Assembly (NCBI RefSeq): GCF_910588665.1
Contig: NZ_CAJUPR010000001.1
Coordinates: 62,001-126,000 of the forward strand
Length of the DNA: 64,000 bases
Reading direction: 5' to 3'
From: an uncultured Brachyspira sp.
GTDB lineage: Bacteria; Spirochaetota; Brachyspiria; Brachyspirales; Brachyspiraceae
Positions 48,117 through 57,380 of this stretch are shown here, piece after piece. The notes under the pieces are model-generated. The model saw only the letters and a program-made list of their open reading frames with translations, was not told the origin of the DNA and made no database searches. How positions within the stretch are numbered: the stretch's first letter is position 1; each line of letters starts with the position of its first letter. The position numbers were made by a program, and so were the translations under genes.

Positions 48117-51100
48117 AAGAAATGATATAAAAAAAATATTGGTAATAGGTTCTGGACCAATAGTCATAGGTCAGGCGGCTGAATTTGATTATGCAGGCAC
48201 TCAGGCATGTCAGTCTTTAAAAGAAGAAGGCTATGAAGTTATACTTATAAATTCAAATCCTGCAACCATAATGACCGATACCGCTGTAGCGGACAAAGTT
48301 TATATTGAACCTATTAATTTAGACTTTGCTAAAAGAATAATATATAAAGAAAGACCAGATGCTGTATTGGGCTCTCTTGGAGGACAGACGGGGCTCAATT
48401 TGGTAGTTGAGCTTGCCGAAAGCGGAATATTAGATGAATATAATGTTGAAGTTTTGGGAACAGATTTGAATGCCATAAACTGCGCAGAAGACAGAGAACT
48501 TTTTAAAAAATTGATGAATGATATTAATGAACCTGTACCTAACAGTGTTATTGTTCATAGCGTGGAGGAGGCAATTGAGTTTGCAAATGAAATAGGCTAT
48601 CATTTAGTTGTGCGTCCTGCATATACTTTAGGAGGTACGGGAGGAGGATTTGCTTCTAATGAAAAAGAGCTGATTAAAATATGCGAAACTGGATTAAAAA
48701 TAAGTCCTGTGCATGAATGTTTGGTTGAAAAAAGCATCGCAGGATATAAAGAGATAGAATATGAGGTTATAAGAGATAATAATGATAATGCTGTTGTTGT
48801 ATGCAATATGGAAAATATAGATCCTGTAGGAATACATACGGGAGACAGCATAGTAACGGCACCTTGTCAGACATTAAGCGATACTGAAAATCAAATGCTT
48901 AGAAATGCAAGTCTTAAAATAATAAGGGCTTTAAAAATCTGCGGCGGATGCAATGTACAGCTTGCACTTGACCCTGATAGCTTTAAATATTATATAATAG
49001 AAGTTAATCCCAGAGTATCTCGTTCAAGCGCTTTGGCAAGCAAGGCTACAGGATATCCTATTGCTAAAATAAGTGCTAAAATAGCAGTAGGTATGACTTT
49101 AGATGAAATACTCAATCCTATTACAAAAAAAAGTTATGCATGCTTTGAGCCTTCAATTGACTATATAGTCACAAAATTTCCAAGACTTCCTTTTGATAAA
49201 TTTCCTAATGCAGACAGACAATTAGGAACTCAGATGAAAGCTACAGGCGAAGTTATGAGTATAGGGCGCAATTTTGAAGAATCATTTTTAAAAGCCGTGC
49301 GTTCTCTTGAAATAAAATGCGATCATATAACACATAAAGATGTATCTAAATATAATACTGAAAAGTTATGGGAGTGTATAAAATTAAGAGACGATTTGAG
49401 AATATTTATTATAGCAGAGCTTTTAAGACGAAAAGAAAATATTGAGGATATAATAGATATTACGCATATAGACAGATTCTTTTTGGATAAAATAAAAAAT
49501 ATAATAGAATTAGAAGAAAAGCTATATAGAAATAAAACAGACATTGATATTTTAAGAGAATGCAAGGAGAGAGGATTTTCAGACAGCTATATATCAAAAA
49601 TTTGGGATATTGAAGAGATTGATTTGTATAGATTAAGACATAAAAATAATATTATACCAATATATAAAATGGTGGATACATGTGCGGGAGAATTTGAAAG
49701 TAAGACGCCTTATTTCTATTCTACCTATGAGAAAGAAAATGAATCTTTAAAAAGCGAAAAAGAAAGCATAATAGTATTAGGTTCAGGTCCCATAAGGATA
49801 GGTCAGGGAGTAGAATTTGATTACTCTACTGTTCATTCGGTTATGACTATAAGAGAGGCAGGATATGAGGCTATAGTTATAAATAATAATCCAGAAACAG
49901 TATCAACAGATTTTTCCATATCAGACAAACTTTATTTTGAGCCTTTAACTATAGAAGATGTTATGCATATAGTAGAATTAGAAAAACCGAGAGGAGTTAT
50001 AGTACAGTTCGGAGGACAGACTGCTATTAACTTAGCTGAAAAACTTGTTATGCATGGGGTTAATATACTAGGCACTTCATTAGAAAATATAAATAAGGCT
50101 GAAGACAGACATGAATTTGAGGAAACTCTGAAAAAACTTGATATACCTCAGCCTAAAGGAAAAACTGCATTTACTTCCGATGAAGCTGTGATAATAGCCA
50201 AAGATATAGGCTACCCTGTTTTAGTGCGTCCCAGTTATGTGCTTGGAGGACGTGCTATGGAAATAGTTGATAATGACGCATCTCTGAGAGTTTATATGGA
50301 AACAGCTGTAAAAGAAATAAGCAATAAGGCACCCATATTGATTGATAAATATATCATAGGAAAAGAAATAGAAATAGATGCTATTGCAGACCATGAAAAT
50401 AATGTATTTATTGCAGGAATTATGGAGCATATAGAAAGAGCGGGCATTCATTCGGGGGATTCTATAAGCGTATATCCAACTCAAACTATTTCTAATAAGG
50501 TAAAAGATACCATCATTGATTATACAAATAAAATAGGTAAAGGATTTAATTTTATAGGGCTTTATAATATACAGTTTATAGTTGATAAAAATGAAGATGT
50601 TTATGTGCTTGAGGTTAATCCGAGAAGCAGCAGAACCGTACCTTTTTTAAGCAAGATAACTAATGTTCCAATGGCAAATGTAGCTACTATGTGCATACTT
50701 GGAAAATCTTTAAAAGAACAGGGATACAATAATTTGTATAAAAAAGAATCTGATAAAGTATTTGTTAAGGCTCCCGTATTTTCTTTCGCTAAATTGGGAA
50801 AAGTTGATACTATACTAGGGCCTGAGATGAAAAGTACAGGAGAAGCTTTAGGATTTGATATTAATTTTGAAAAGGCATTATATAAAGCATTAATAGCAAG
50901 CGGCGTAAAAATACCTCTTCAAGGAAATATTATTTTCACAATAGCAGATAATCATAAATCTGAGGCTTTAGATTTAGCGAAGAGATTTTCAAATATAGGA
51001 TACGGAATATATGCCACAAAAGGAACAGCTAATTTCTTAAGAAAAGAAGGGCTTTATGTTAAAGAAATTTCAAAAATTTATGAGGAAGGACTAGAAAATA

Positions 51101-51300
51101 TAATAGATATTATAAGACTAGGCAAAGTTGATTATGTTATAAATACAATAGAAACTAATAATCAAACTAATTCAGACAGTTTAGAATTAAGAAGGGCTTC
51201 AGCCGAAAATAATATATCATGCCTTACTTCATTAGATACGGCTTATGCACTGCTTAGGGTTATTGAATCTATGAACTTCAGCATAATGCCTATTGCCTGA
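48109..51300 (+). CDS. carB: carbamoyl-phosphate synthase large subunit
   Basis: A 1063-aa enzyme with two homologous halves, each with an ATP-grasp unit (first GSGPIVIGQAAEFDYAGTQ, second GSGPIRIGQGVEFDYSTVH). The C-terminal MGS-like regulatory domain (ATKGTANFLRKEG) is present. The usual oligomerisation and carbamate parts fill the centre. ATG 48109 was chosen because GAAGGGG precedes it and it lies within the last codons of carA (overlap), implying coupling. It provides carbamoyl phosphate for pyrimidine and arginine synthesis. Confidence 0.97.
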   Translation: MPKRNDIKKILVIGSGPIVIGQAAEFDYAGTQACQSLKEEGYEVILINSNPATIMTDTAVADKVYIEPINLDFAKRIIYKERPDAVLGSLGGQTGLNLVVELAESGILDEYNVEVLGTDLNAINCAEDRELFKKLMNDINEPVPNSVIVHSVEEAIEFANEIGYHLVVRPAYTLGGTGGGFASNEKELIKICETGLKISPVHECLVEKSIAGYKEIEYEVIRDNNDNAVVVCNMENIDPVGIHTGDSIVTAPCQTLSDTENQMLRNASLKIIRALKICGGCNVQLALDPDSFKYYIIEVNPRVSRSSALASKATGYPIAKISAKIAVGMTLDEILNPITKKSYACFEPSIDYIVTKFPRLPFDKFPNADRQLGTQMKATGEVMSIGRNFEESFLKAVRSLEIKCDHITHKDVSKYNTEKLWECIKLRDDLRIFIIAELLRRKENIEDIIDITHIDRFFLDKIKNIIELEEKLYRNKTDIDILRECKERGFSDSYISKIWDIEEIDLYRLRHKNNIIPIYKMVDTCAGEFESKTPYFYSTYEKENESLKSEKESIIVLGSGPIRIGQGVEFDYSTVHSVMTIREAGYEAIVINNNPETVSTDFSISDKLYFEPLTIEDVMHIVELEKPRGVIVQFGGQTAINLAEKLVMHGVNILGTSLENINKAEDRHEFEETLKKLDIPQPKGKTAFTSDEAVIIAKDIGYPVLVRPSYVLGGRAMEIVDNDASLRVYMETAVKEISNKAPILIDKYIIGKEIEIDAIADHENNVFIAGIMEHIERAGIHSGDSISVYPTQTISNKVKDTIIDYTNKIGKGFNFIGLYNIQFIVDKNEDVYVLEVNPRSSRTVPFLSKITNVPMANVATMCILGKSLKEQGYNNLYKKESDKVFVKAPVFSFAKLGKVDTILGPEMKSTGEALGFDINFEKALYKALIASGVKIPLQGNIIFTIADNHKSEALDLAKRFSNIGYGIYATKGTANFLRKEGLYVKEISKIYEEGLENIIDIIRLGKVDYVINTIETNNQTNSDSLELRRASAENNISCLTSLDTAYALLRVIESMNFSIMPIA

Positions 51301-51311
51301 TTATAATTAAT

Positions 51312-51351
51312 AAAAGATGAACAGATTCATTTTTCTATTCATCTTTTTTTT
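51312..51351 (+). terminator. intrinsic terminator of carAB
   Basis: AAAAGATGAA pairs with TTCATCTTTT around a loop of about 16 bases, followed by more T residues. It lies just before the 3' end of the convergent aroF gene and may serve both. Confidence 0.8.
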
Positions 51352-51365
51352 AATTTAAAATTATA

Positions 51366-52409
51366 TTATTCAGTATAAATCTTTCCGTTATGTTTTTCTT
51401 TTATTTTTTGAATGGTATCAGTCATCATATTTAAGCTTTCCATAATATCAGAAAATACATCTGGCTTCACAGACTGCGCTCCGTCGCATAAGGCATGTTC
51501 TGGATCATTATGAACTTCTATTATCATACCGTCAGCTCCCGCTGAAAGAGCAGACAAGCTAAGAGGAAGAACCATCCAAGATTTACCGCTGGCATGAGAA
51601 GGATCTCCTATAACGGGAAGATGACTTAAACGCTTTATAACGGGTATTGACCCTACATCAAAAGTGTTTCTGGTATAAGTTTCAAATGTTCTTATTCCCC
51701 TTTCGCATAATACTACATTTTCATTGCCCTGATTAAGTATATATTCCGCACTCATAAGAAGTTCTTCTATTGTGCTTGATAATCCTCTTTTTAGGAGAAC
51801 TGGTTTTTTTAACTTTCCGACCTCTTTTAAAAGCTCAAAGTTCTGCATGTTTCTTGCACCTATTTGAATCATATCAACAGTATTTTCAAACTCCTCTAAA
51901 TGTCTTACAGATACTATCTCGCTGACTATAGGAATGTCTGCCTCCTCTCTGGCAAGCTTTAATATTTTCAGTCCGTCAAGAGCCAGACCCTGAAAAGCAT
52001 AAGGAGAGGTTCTGGGCTTGAAGGCTCCGCCTCTAAGTATGGAGGCACCTGCGGATTTTACGCTTTTAGCAATATTGATAACCTGATCCTCGCTTTCAAC
52101 TGAACAGGGACCTGCGATAATTACAGGCTTTCCATCCCCTATTTTTACGCCATTAACATCTACAACAGTATCTTCTTTTTTGAAAGCCCTGTTTGCTCTC
52201 TTAAAAGGCTCCTGAACTTTTAATACTTTGGATACTCCAGGAAGAGAGGAGATTAATTCTCTGTCTATCTTTGAAGTATTTCCAACTATGCCTATTACAG
52301 TACAATCAATTCCGACTATTTTATTAGTGCCGAGACCAGCTTCAATAAGTCTGTCTGTTATATTATTTATATATTCCTCTTTAGTATTTTGTTTCATTAC
52401 AATTATCAT
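51366..52409 (-). CDS. aroF: 3-deoxy-7-phosphoheptulonate synthase (DAHP synthase)
   Basis: A 347-aa enzyme of the type I-beta class: an N-terminal ferredoxin-like regulatory domain (residues 1-70) followed by the barrel with IAGPCSVES, FKPRTSPYAFQG and HASGKSWMV. It catalyses the first shikimate-pathway step from PEP and erythrose 4-phosphate. The ATG follows AAGGAGA. The regulatory domain suggests feedback control by an aromatic amino acid or by prephenate; which one is unclear. It is the last chromosomal gene before the prophage. Confidence 0.95.
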   Translation of the reverse strand: MIIVMKQNTKEEYINNITDRLIEAGLGTNKIVGIDCTVIGIVGNTSKIDRELISSLPGVSKVLKVQEPFKRANRAFKKEDTVVDVNGVKIGDGKPVIIAGPCSVESEDQVINIAKSVKSAGASILRGGAFKPRTSPYAFQGLALDGLKILKLAREEADIPIVSEIVSVRHLEEFENTVDMIQIGARNMQNFELLKEVGKLKKPVLLKRGLSSTIEELLMSAEYILNQGNENVVLCERGIRTFETYTRNTFDVGSIPVIKRLSHLPVIGDPSHASGKSWMVLPLSLSALSAGADGMIIEVHNDPEHALCDGAQSVKPDVFSDIMESLNMMTDTIQKIKEKHNGKIYTE

Positions 52410-53106
52410 AATAATTATCTCCTTAAATATTAAGTTAATTTATTGTTTCATTGGTAATTAAAAAATTAATTTATATTATGCTTATAGTTTTTAATTTAAA
52501 AAAATAGAATATAACGGCGTATTAAACGCCAAAGAAACTAAACAAGAAAAAGTTATTTATTTTAAAAAAGATATTATATTTCATACAGAATCATTATATA
52601 TATAAATCGTTAAAAGTCAATAAAAAAAATTATTTATTAGATATTTAAAAGCCTTAATAAATTAAAGCTAGTCTGATGCTATTAGTCAGAAGCATAGCGG
52701 TAATACGGTTCAGACAATAATCAAATAATAATTTTAACGAATTTCAAAAGAGTATGGAAAGCGGTACAAGTTTCAAAATTTTCACTAATCGACATAATAA
52801 AAAATCCAGTATGTGTTAATCGCATACTGGATTTTAAACAAAATCATTTTTTTAAAATCTCGAAAATAAAAGCAGATAAAAAGTTTTTTTATAACTTTTT
52901 TAATATAAATCTGAGCATATCTTTTAACTACTTCTCAGTTAAAAAAATACTAAATCTATACAATAAAAATTTATCATTCGGGCAGTTCTTTGCTTTAATA
53001 ATTTTATCACTGCAAAAGAAGGAGGAATATAAAAAAATAATTATGGATGGGACAGTTTTATGATAGTACGGAAATTGACTTATAAAAAATATTATGGGGT
53101 GAAAAA
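52410..53106. other. gene-free junction between aroF and the prophage
   Basis: About 700 bp without a convincing gene. It holds a small hairpin (GGCGT-attaa-ACGCC, 52516-52530), a structured stretch at about 52665-52835 listed separately, and an AT-rich segment up to the first phage-type gene. One plus-strand frame from about 52709 to 53062 is open but lacks a start codon until its last residues. No attachment-site repeat could be recognised because the other end of the element is outside the window. Confidence 0.6.
52665..52835 (+). ncRNA. structured intergenic element, possible small RNA
   Basis: Around 52670-52715 the arms GTCTGA and TCAGAC enclose a second stem GCTAT/ATAGC. The stretch ends with a perfect 13-bp hairpin (AAAATCCAGTATG and its complement, 52801-52835) that could act as an intrinsic terminator in either direction. 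No coding function is apparent. It might be a small RNA or a copy of a repeat family; strand and 5' end are uncertain. Confidence 0.35.
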
Positions 53107-54003
53107 ATGGCAGAGTTGGAAAAGTTTATAATACTTTACGGGAAGATAGATTATCCTGCGGATTTGTTAACTATTCCTTTTGAAGTTCTTGAATACAGCA
53201 ACAGATTAGGATTAAGTGCAAGCGAGTTTAAATTTATATGCTGGATATTTCATTTAACAAATATAAATATAGAAAATATAAAAGACAGATATATGACTAG
53301 CAAAAAAACTAATTTTGTAAGACAGAGAAAAAGTTTAATTGCAAAAGGTTATTTAAAAATAAAAATAGCTACAGAATACAAAGATAAAAAAGTTATAAGA
53401 AAGGGACTTGCCTATGACTTTGCCAATCTTAAAAATAAAATAGAAGAGCTGAAAGAAGAGGATAAAAGACTTCAAAATCTTGAAGCTCCTGTTACTGCGA
53501 TATATGATGAACCTAGCTTGTTTAATGAAGATGTAGATGATAATCCGATTTATCCTGCAAAACTTTTAACAGATGATAAAGAGATAAAAGAGATAAAACT
53601 TCAAAATGAGTTTTTAGAAAAGTTCAAAAAATTGTATGAAGAATTATTGTTTGAGAAATTAGACTACTCGGCAAGAGCTCCTTATAAAATGCATTTAATA
53701 AATATCTTCAAAAACAGAGTAAATAATAATATTGATAATGCATTAGAAATTATAAAAAATGCCTTCTATAAATTACCTGTAAATAAAAAATATGATATGA
53801 AACTTTAAGACTTAGTAAAAATGGCTTTATGCCAAAAAAATGAAAGTCCAAAAAATAACATCAATAAAGAAAATAAAATACAGGAAGAAAATAAAAAATA
53901 TCAAATCCCCAGCGGTCTTGATAAATTAAATTATTTATTAAATGAATTAGAGAAAGGAGGAAACATAAATGAAGCGTATGCTAAAATTGCAGACTGCGGA
54001 TAG
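53107..54003 (+). pseudogene. phage replication-type protein interrupted by an in-frame stop
   Basis: The frame encodes 233 residues, then TAA at 53806-53808, then continues in the same frame for another 64 codons to 54003 without any other stop. The first part has an N-terminal helix-turn-helix-like region (GLSASEFKFICWIFHL, MTSKKTNFVRQRKSLIAKGYL), as in phage replication-initiator or DnaD-like proteins. The second part is helical and ends LNELEKGGNINEAYAKI. Likely one gene with a nonsense change; the 5' part may still be functional. First gene of the element's early operon. Confidence 0.6.
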
Positions 54004-54421
54004 CAAATACTGTCTTCAAAGCTATAAAAAGCATTTAGAAAAACTGAAGAAAACAGCAAGTGAGGGAAAAGATCCGCACTGCACAAAATGCGATGAATAC
54101 GGATTTGTAAAAACTACTAATTCAGAAATATTTTCTTCTAGAAAAAATCTAGTGCCTATTATGTGTCACTGCGTAAGCGATGAGAAAAGCAAAATAGAAA
54201 GAAAAATTGAAGCGCTTGAAAAAATAATAAAAAAATACAATGATGTGTTTGACGGCTTAGACTGCTGTATTACATTAGATATTTTTGCATACAGATTTAA
54301 TAAAAGAACGCTTACTATAAGCAAAAAAGAAGATATACCTACAAATGTATTTTTAACTATGATAGATAAAGCAATAATGAAAAAACGAGAATTAGAAAAT
54401 ATGAGAGGCAATAAAGAATGA
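53969..54421 (+). CDS. hypothetical phage protein with cysteine motif
   Basis: A 150-aa protein preceded by a very strong SD (AAAGGAGG, 8-nt spacing) that lies within the end of the previous frame. It holds a zinc-ribbon-like pattern: CTKCDEYGF near residue 35 and CHC near residue 60, followed by a basic coiled-coil segment. The order resembles loader or DnaC-associated proteins of phage early regions, but no assignment is possible. It overlaps the next gene by 4 bp (ATGA). Confidence 0.6.
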   Translation: MKRMLKLQTADSKYCLQSYKKHLEKLKKTASEGKDPHCTKCDEYGFVKTTNSEIFSSRKNLVPIMCHCVSDEKSKIERKIEALEKIIKKYNDVFDGLDCCITLDIFAYRFNKRTLTISKKEDIPTNVFLTMIDKAIMKKRELENMRGNKE

Positions 54422-54801
54422 GAGAGTTAAACTTTATAGAAGATAACGGCTTATTCGGTATAACTTTTAAGTCAGATGATAAAAATGAAGCTAGTACTGT
54501 TATGAATGCTATACAGAGGTTTATATCAAAAAATAGCTGTAATGAAATAAAGGGAGAGATACAAATACAAAAAGAAATTGATAAAATAGAAAATAAATCT
54601 TTTGAAGAAACATTAAAAGAAAACAATGAGATAATATCTTTCAGAGAAGATGAAGAACAGTCTAATTATAGAATAGATGAGGAGAATGAAGAAGATCCAT
54701 TAAGTTCAGGTGTAGATGAAGATAATATAAACAGATGGGACTTTGATACAGACGGTGATAAAGCAGATGAAGACGGTAATAAATTTCTTTTTGATGATTG
54801 A
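54418..54801 (+). CDS. acidic hypothetical phage protein
   Basis: A 127-aa, strongly acidic protein: the C-terminal 60 residues are rich in Asp/Glu (EENEEDPLSSGVDED, DFDTDGDKADEDGN). The N-terminal half looks like a small alpha/beta fold. It is not recognised. Translation is coupled to the preceding gene by an ATGA overlap, in keeping with a tight early operon. Confidence 0.55.
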   Translation: MRELNFIEDNGLFGITFKSDDKNEASTVMNAIQRFISKNSCNEIKGEIQIQKEIDKIENKSFEETLKENNEIISFREDEEQSNYRIDEENEEDPLSSGVDEDNINRWDFDTDGDKADEDGNKFLFDD

Positions 54802-54810
54802 GGTTTATAA

Positions 54811-54987
54811 ATGAAAGATATTATAATATTTGATAATACAAAAGAAAATCAAAATATTGGAAAAATCAAAGGCAGCTATGATGATATTTTAATAGGATAT
54901 ACAACGCTTATATGTCAAACAGCTATAAAGAGTAAGAAAAAAACCTTAAGATGTTGTTTTGGATATATTGTATACAATCAGAAATAA
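54811..54987 (+). CDS. small hypothetical phage protein
   Basis: A 58-codon frame from ATG 54811 (MKDIIIFDNTKENQN...) to TAA 54985-54987, with GAGG before the start. It carries a cysteine pair near the C-terminus (LRCCFGYIVYNQK). It is located 9 bp after the previous gene on the same strand, so it is probably translated. No family recognised. Confidence 0.45.
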   Translation: MKDIIIFDNTKENQNIGKIKGSYDDILIGYTTLICQTAIKSKKKTLRCCFGYIVYNQK

Positions 54988-55058
54988 TAAAGAAAGTTTA
55001 TACAAGTTTATGAAAAAGAAAAATAAAAAGTCTTTAGAAACTGATGAAGGATTTAAAT

Positions 55059-55247
55059 ATGATTTGTAATATATGCAAAAAAAATTTTGATGAATTGCCA
55101 GAAACAACTATTCAAATTGAGTATAAAACTAAAGATGGAAAAGAAGGAAAAACAAAAGAAAAAGAATTAAATATATGTGAAGATTGTATTTTAGAAATAG
55201 CAAAGTCTGGAGTTCCTACAACAATTAAGTTTGAAGATGAGGTATGA
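55059..55247 (+). CDS. small zinc-ribbon-like phage protein
   Basis: A 62-aa protein starting at ATG 55059 with CNICKKNFDEL at residues 3-13 and a second pair CEDC near residue 42, the pattern of a small zinc-binding domain. The ATG at 55044 lies before GAAGGA and is likely part of the SD region. It is followed at once by the next gene (start 55249). Confidence 0.55.
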   Translation: MICNICKKNFDELPETTIQIEYKTKDGKEGKTKEKELNICEDCILEIAKSGVPTTIKFEDEV

Positions 55248-55248
55248 A

Positions 55249-55563
55249 ATGAATATTAATAAATATACTTTTAAAGAAAAGAGATTAATATCTAAAACAT
55301 TCTGTAAATTATTTTTTACTTATGGAAAAGATATTGCTGTTCTAAGTTATAAGAAAGATAAAAGTATAATATTTGCTTTTACTGTTAGTAATTTTTATCC
55401 TAATAGCAAAAGCAGAGATTTTAATATAGCTTATGAAAGAGAGAAAAAGAGATTTTGTTTATATTCAAAATCATCTAAAAAACTATGTTCAAATAATAAC
55501 TTAAATGAAATTATATTTTATATAAATAAAATACAAAGAAAAAAAGTTAATAATAATGATTAA
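55249..55563 (+). CDS. hypothetical phage protein
   Basis: A 104-aa basic protein (MNINKYTFKEKRL...) starting at ATG 55249 with GAGG just upstream, two bases after the preceding stop. It is rich in Lys, Tyr and Phe. No domain recognised. Confidence 0.5.
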   Translation: MNINKYTFKEKRLISKTFCKLFFTYGKDIAVLSYKKDKSIIFAFTVSNFYPNSKSRDFNIAYEREKKRFCLYSKSSKKLCSNNNLNEIIFYINKIQRKKVNNND

Positions 55564-55605
55564 AGCGTTATTAATTATAATGATGTAAATGATGAGTTCA
55601 GAAGA

Positions 55606-55827
55606 ATGAATGATATTTTAGGTGTATTAAAATATAAATATAAAAATATTAATGTTAGTTATAAAAAAGTAATACCAAAGGCACGCACCAATAGGTGCCT
55701 ACTTGGCAGCAGCGAAAATAAAAATGAACTGTTTGTAACTATTAATAATGAAAGATTAGAGTGTAATCATAGTTTAGAGTTTTATATGCAGACAGTAGGA
55801 AATATATTGAATAAGGTTATAAAATGA
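55606..55827 (+). CDS. hypothetical phage protein
   Basis: A 73-aa basic protein from ATG 55606. The central segment ARTNRCLLGSS is encoded over a small hairpin (AGGCAC/GTGCCT). Its stop overlaps the next start as ATGA. The SD is weak, so expression depends on the upstream operon. Not recognised. Confidence 0.45.
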   Translation: MNDILGVLKYKYKNINVSYKKVIPKARTNRCLLGSSENKNELFVTINNERLECNHSLEFYMQTVGNILNKVIK

Positions 55828-55991
55828 TAGTTTATCAAATAGGTTCTATAATTTTTACAATATTCGGATTGATGTCCATTTGTATAAGTATCACATCAAA
55901 AAATGAAATCGCTAAGGCTTTTTATTTACTTTGTTTCTTTTTATCAAATATTGCTGCTTTGCTTTGTGATATAGTAATAAAATTAAATTAG
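55824..55991 (+). CDS. small two-TM membrane protein
   Basis: A 55-codon frame from ATG 55824 to TAG 55989-55991, coupled by a 4-base overlap to the previous gene. It has two hydrophobic segments (IGSIIFTIFGLMSICISI and a second with FYLLCFFLSNIAALL). A holin-like or membrane-accessory role is possible but cannot be shown. Confidence 0.45.
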   Translation: MIVYQIGSIIFTIFGLMSICISITSKNEIAKAFYLLCFFLSNIAALLCDIVIKLN

Positions 55992-56063
55992 GAGTTATAA
56001 AAGTTTATATTCTTTTTTATATAGTATAGACAAAAGTCTTTTATTATATTTTAAGGTATAAAC

Positions 56064-56990
56064 ATGGCTTCTAAAAAAAATAATAAATTAATAATACAAA
56101 ATAGTAATATAATAAGCCAAGAGCAAGCAGAAATTCTTTACAAACAAGCTAACTATTTAAATATACTTGACTATATGAAAGAAGAGCAGCTTATAAAGAC
56201 AATAGATTATGAGAGAGAGAAAGAAAACTTTTTTAAGCAATGTTCAAAAACAAAAAGCAGTCACACAAAAAGACAATATAAAAATGGACTTAAAAAACTA
56301 GAAGAATACTGCACTATGAATAATAAGAATATTTTATTTATTAAAGCCAGAGAAGCTGATGATTTTATAACAGAAGTTAATTCAAGCGAGCTTTCTAATT
56401 TAAGCATACGCGCTTTAGTTTCTTCCTGTTCATCTTTTTTTTCATTTTTAGAAAGGAGATATCCTTTTATGAAAAATCCTTTTCGAGGTACAAAAACTCG
56501 TCCGCCTGTGAAAAATAAAAAAAGACTTGAAGTACCTACTAAAAAAGAAATTGAATTAATAATAAAAGATATATCTGATCCGTTGGTAAAGATGTCCATC
56601 ATTTTTATAATGGAATGCGGTGTGCGTGTCGGAGCTTTATCTAAACTAGAAATAAGAAATAATAAATATTATTCATATTCGAAAGGCAAGGAAATAAGCT
56701 GGAAAGTTACTGATAAAACTATTAGAGAATTAAAAAGATATAAATTAAATATGGTACATCCATTTATAAATAAAAGCTCTGAAGTTATTAGAAATGTATT
56801 TTATAGAAGTTCAAAGCGTTTATATGAACAAGGCAAAATAAAAGCTGCTTATTCAATTCATGATATAAGGCATTATTTTGCAGTAACTTTATATAAAAAA
56901 ACAAAAGATATAGAACTTATCAGACAGGCATTAAATCATAGCAGTATAGCTATAACAGGAATATACTTAAAAAGTTTGGAGGTAGAATAA
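56064..56990 (+). CDS. tyrosine recombinase/integrase
   Basis: A 308-aa integrase. The N-terminal core-binding (SAM-like) domain covers residues 55-135, and the catalytic domain has R188 (GVRVG), a candidate Lys (about 208) in the beta-hairpin, H266 and R269 (HDIRHYF), H292 and nucleophile Y301 (IYLKS), the full active-site set. AAGG lies 8 nt before the ATG. It closes the plus-strand run and ends 8 bp before a 28-bp dif-like site, so that site may be its target. Confidence 0.93.
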   Translation: MASKKNNKLIIQNSNIISQEQAEILYKQANYLNILDYMKEEQLIKTIDYEREKENFFKQCSKTKSSHTKRQYKNGLKKLEEYCTMNNKNILFIKAREADDFITEVNSSELSNLSIRALVSSCSSFFSFLERRYPFMKNPFRGTKTRPPVKNKKRLEVPTKKEIELIIKDISDPLVKMSIIFIMECGVRVGALSKLEIRNNKYYSYSKGKEISWKVTDKTIRELKRYKLNMVHPFINKSSEVIRNVFYRSSKRLYEQGKIKAAYSIHDIRHYFAVTLYKKTKDIELIRQALNHSSIAITGIYLKSLEVE

Positions 56991-56998
56991 TATTCTAT

Positions 56999-57026
56999 AG
57001 TTGCGATAATTCTTGTTATAGTTTGA
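56999..57026 (+). other. candidate recombination site, left of the IetAS cassette
   Basis: Left arm AGTTGCGATAA, 6-bp centre TTCTTG, right arm TTATAGTTTGA: the 11-6-11 layout of Xer/dif-type sites, directly after the integrase gene. Ten of 11 left-arm bases match the site at 60780; the right arm is poorer. Confidence 0.4.
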
Positions 57027-57182
57027 TTGTTCATATTTTTTTATCCTATTTTTTGATAAGTATTATTATAACTATATATATTTTAATTGTCAACCTTATT
57101 CATACATCTTTTATTGAATAAAGTGGACTTTTTCAAATAAATGCTATATACTATAATTATATCAAATAAAAAGGATATCTTT

Positions 57183-57380
57183 ATGCCAAGAGGTGGAGCT
57201 AGAAAAGGAGCTGGTAGGAAAATACAAGGTCGTGAAAAGGCTGACATAAGAGTTATGTTTAGACTCACCAAAGAAACGTATAATCTTATTAATACTTATG
57301 CTCAGAAAGAAAATTTAAGTGTTGGGCAGTACGTGCGAAATTTTACTATAAGAAATATTAAGAAGGTACATAATGAATAA
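57183..57380 (+). CDS. ribbon-helix-helix regulator preceding ietA
   Basis: A 65-aa protein with an N-terminal basic PRGGARKGAGRK segment and an RHH core: strand IRVMFRLT, then helices ETYNLINTYAQKENL and SVGQYVRNFTIRN. The same fold and the same GGARKGAGRK run occur in the convergent gene at 60822-61046. ATG 57183 is preceded by AAAAGGAT; a longer frame to 57141 is not likely. It overlaps ietA by 8 bp, so it is translated with it and is probably an autoregulator of the system. Confidence 0.8.
   Translation: MPRGGARKGAGRKIQGREKADIRVMFRLTKETYNLINTYAQKENLSVGQYVRNFTIRNIKKVHNE

Noticed and set aside
52709..53062. Long plus-strand open frame in the junction region
   Set aside because: No start codon except near its end, and it runs through a perfect hairpin. 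Open frames of this length can arise by chance in AT-rich DNA with few G/C stops, so it is not called a gene.
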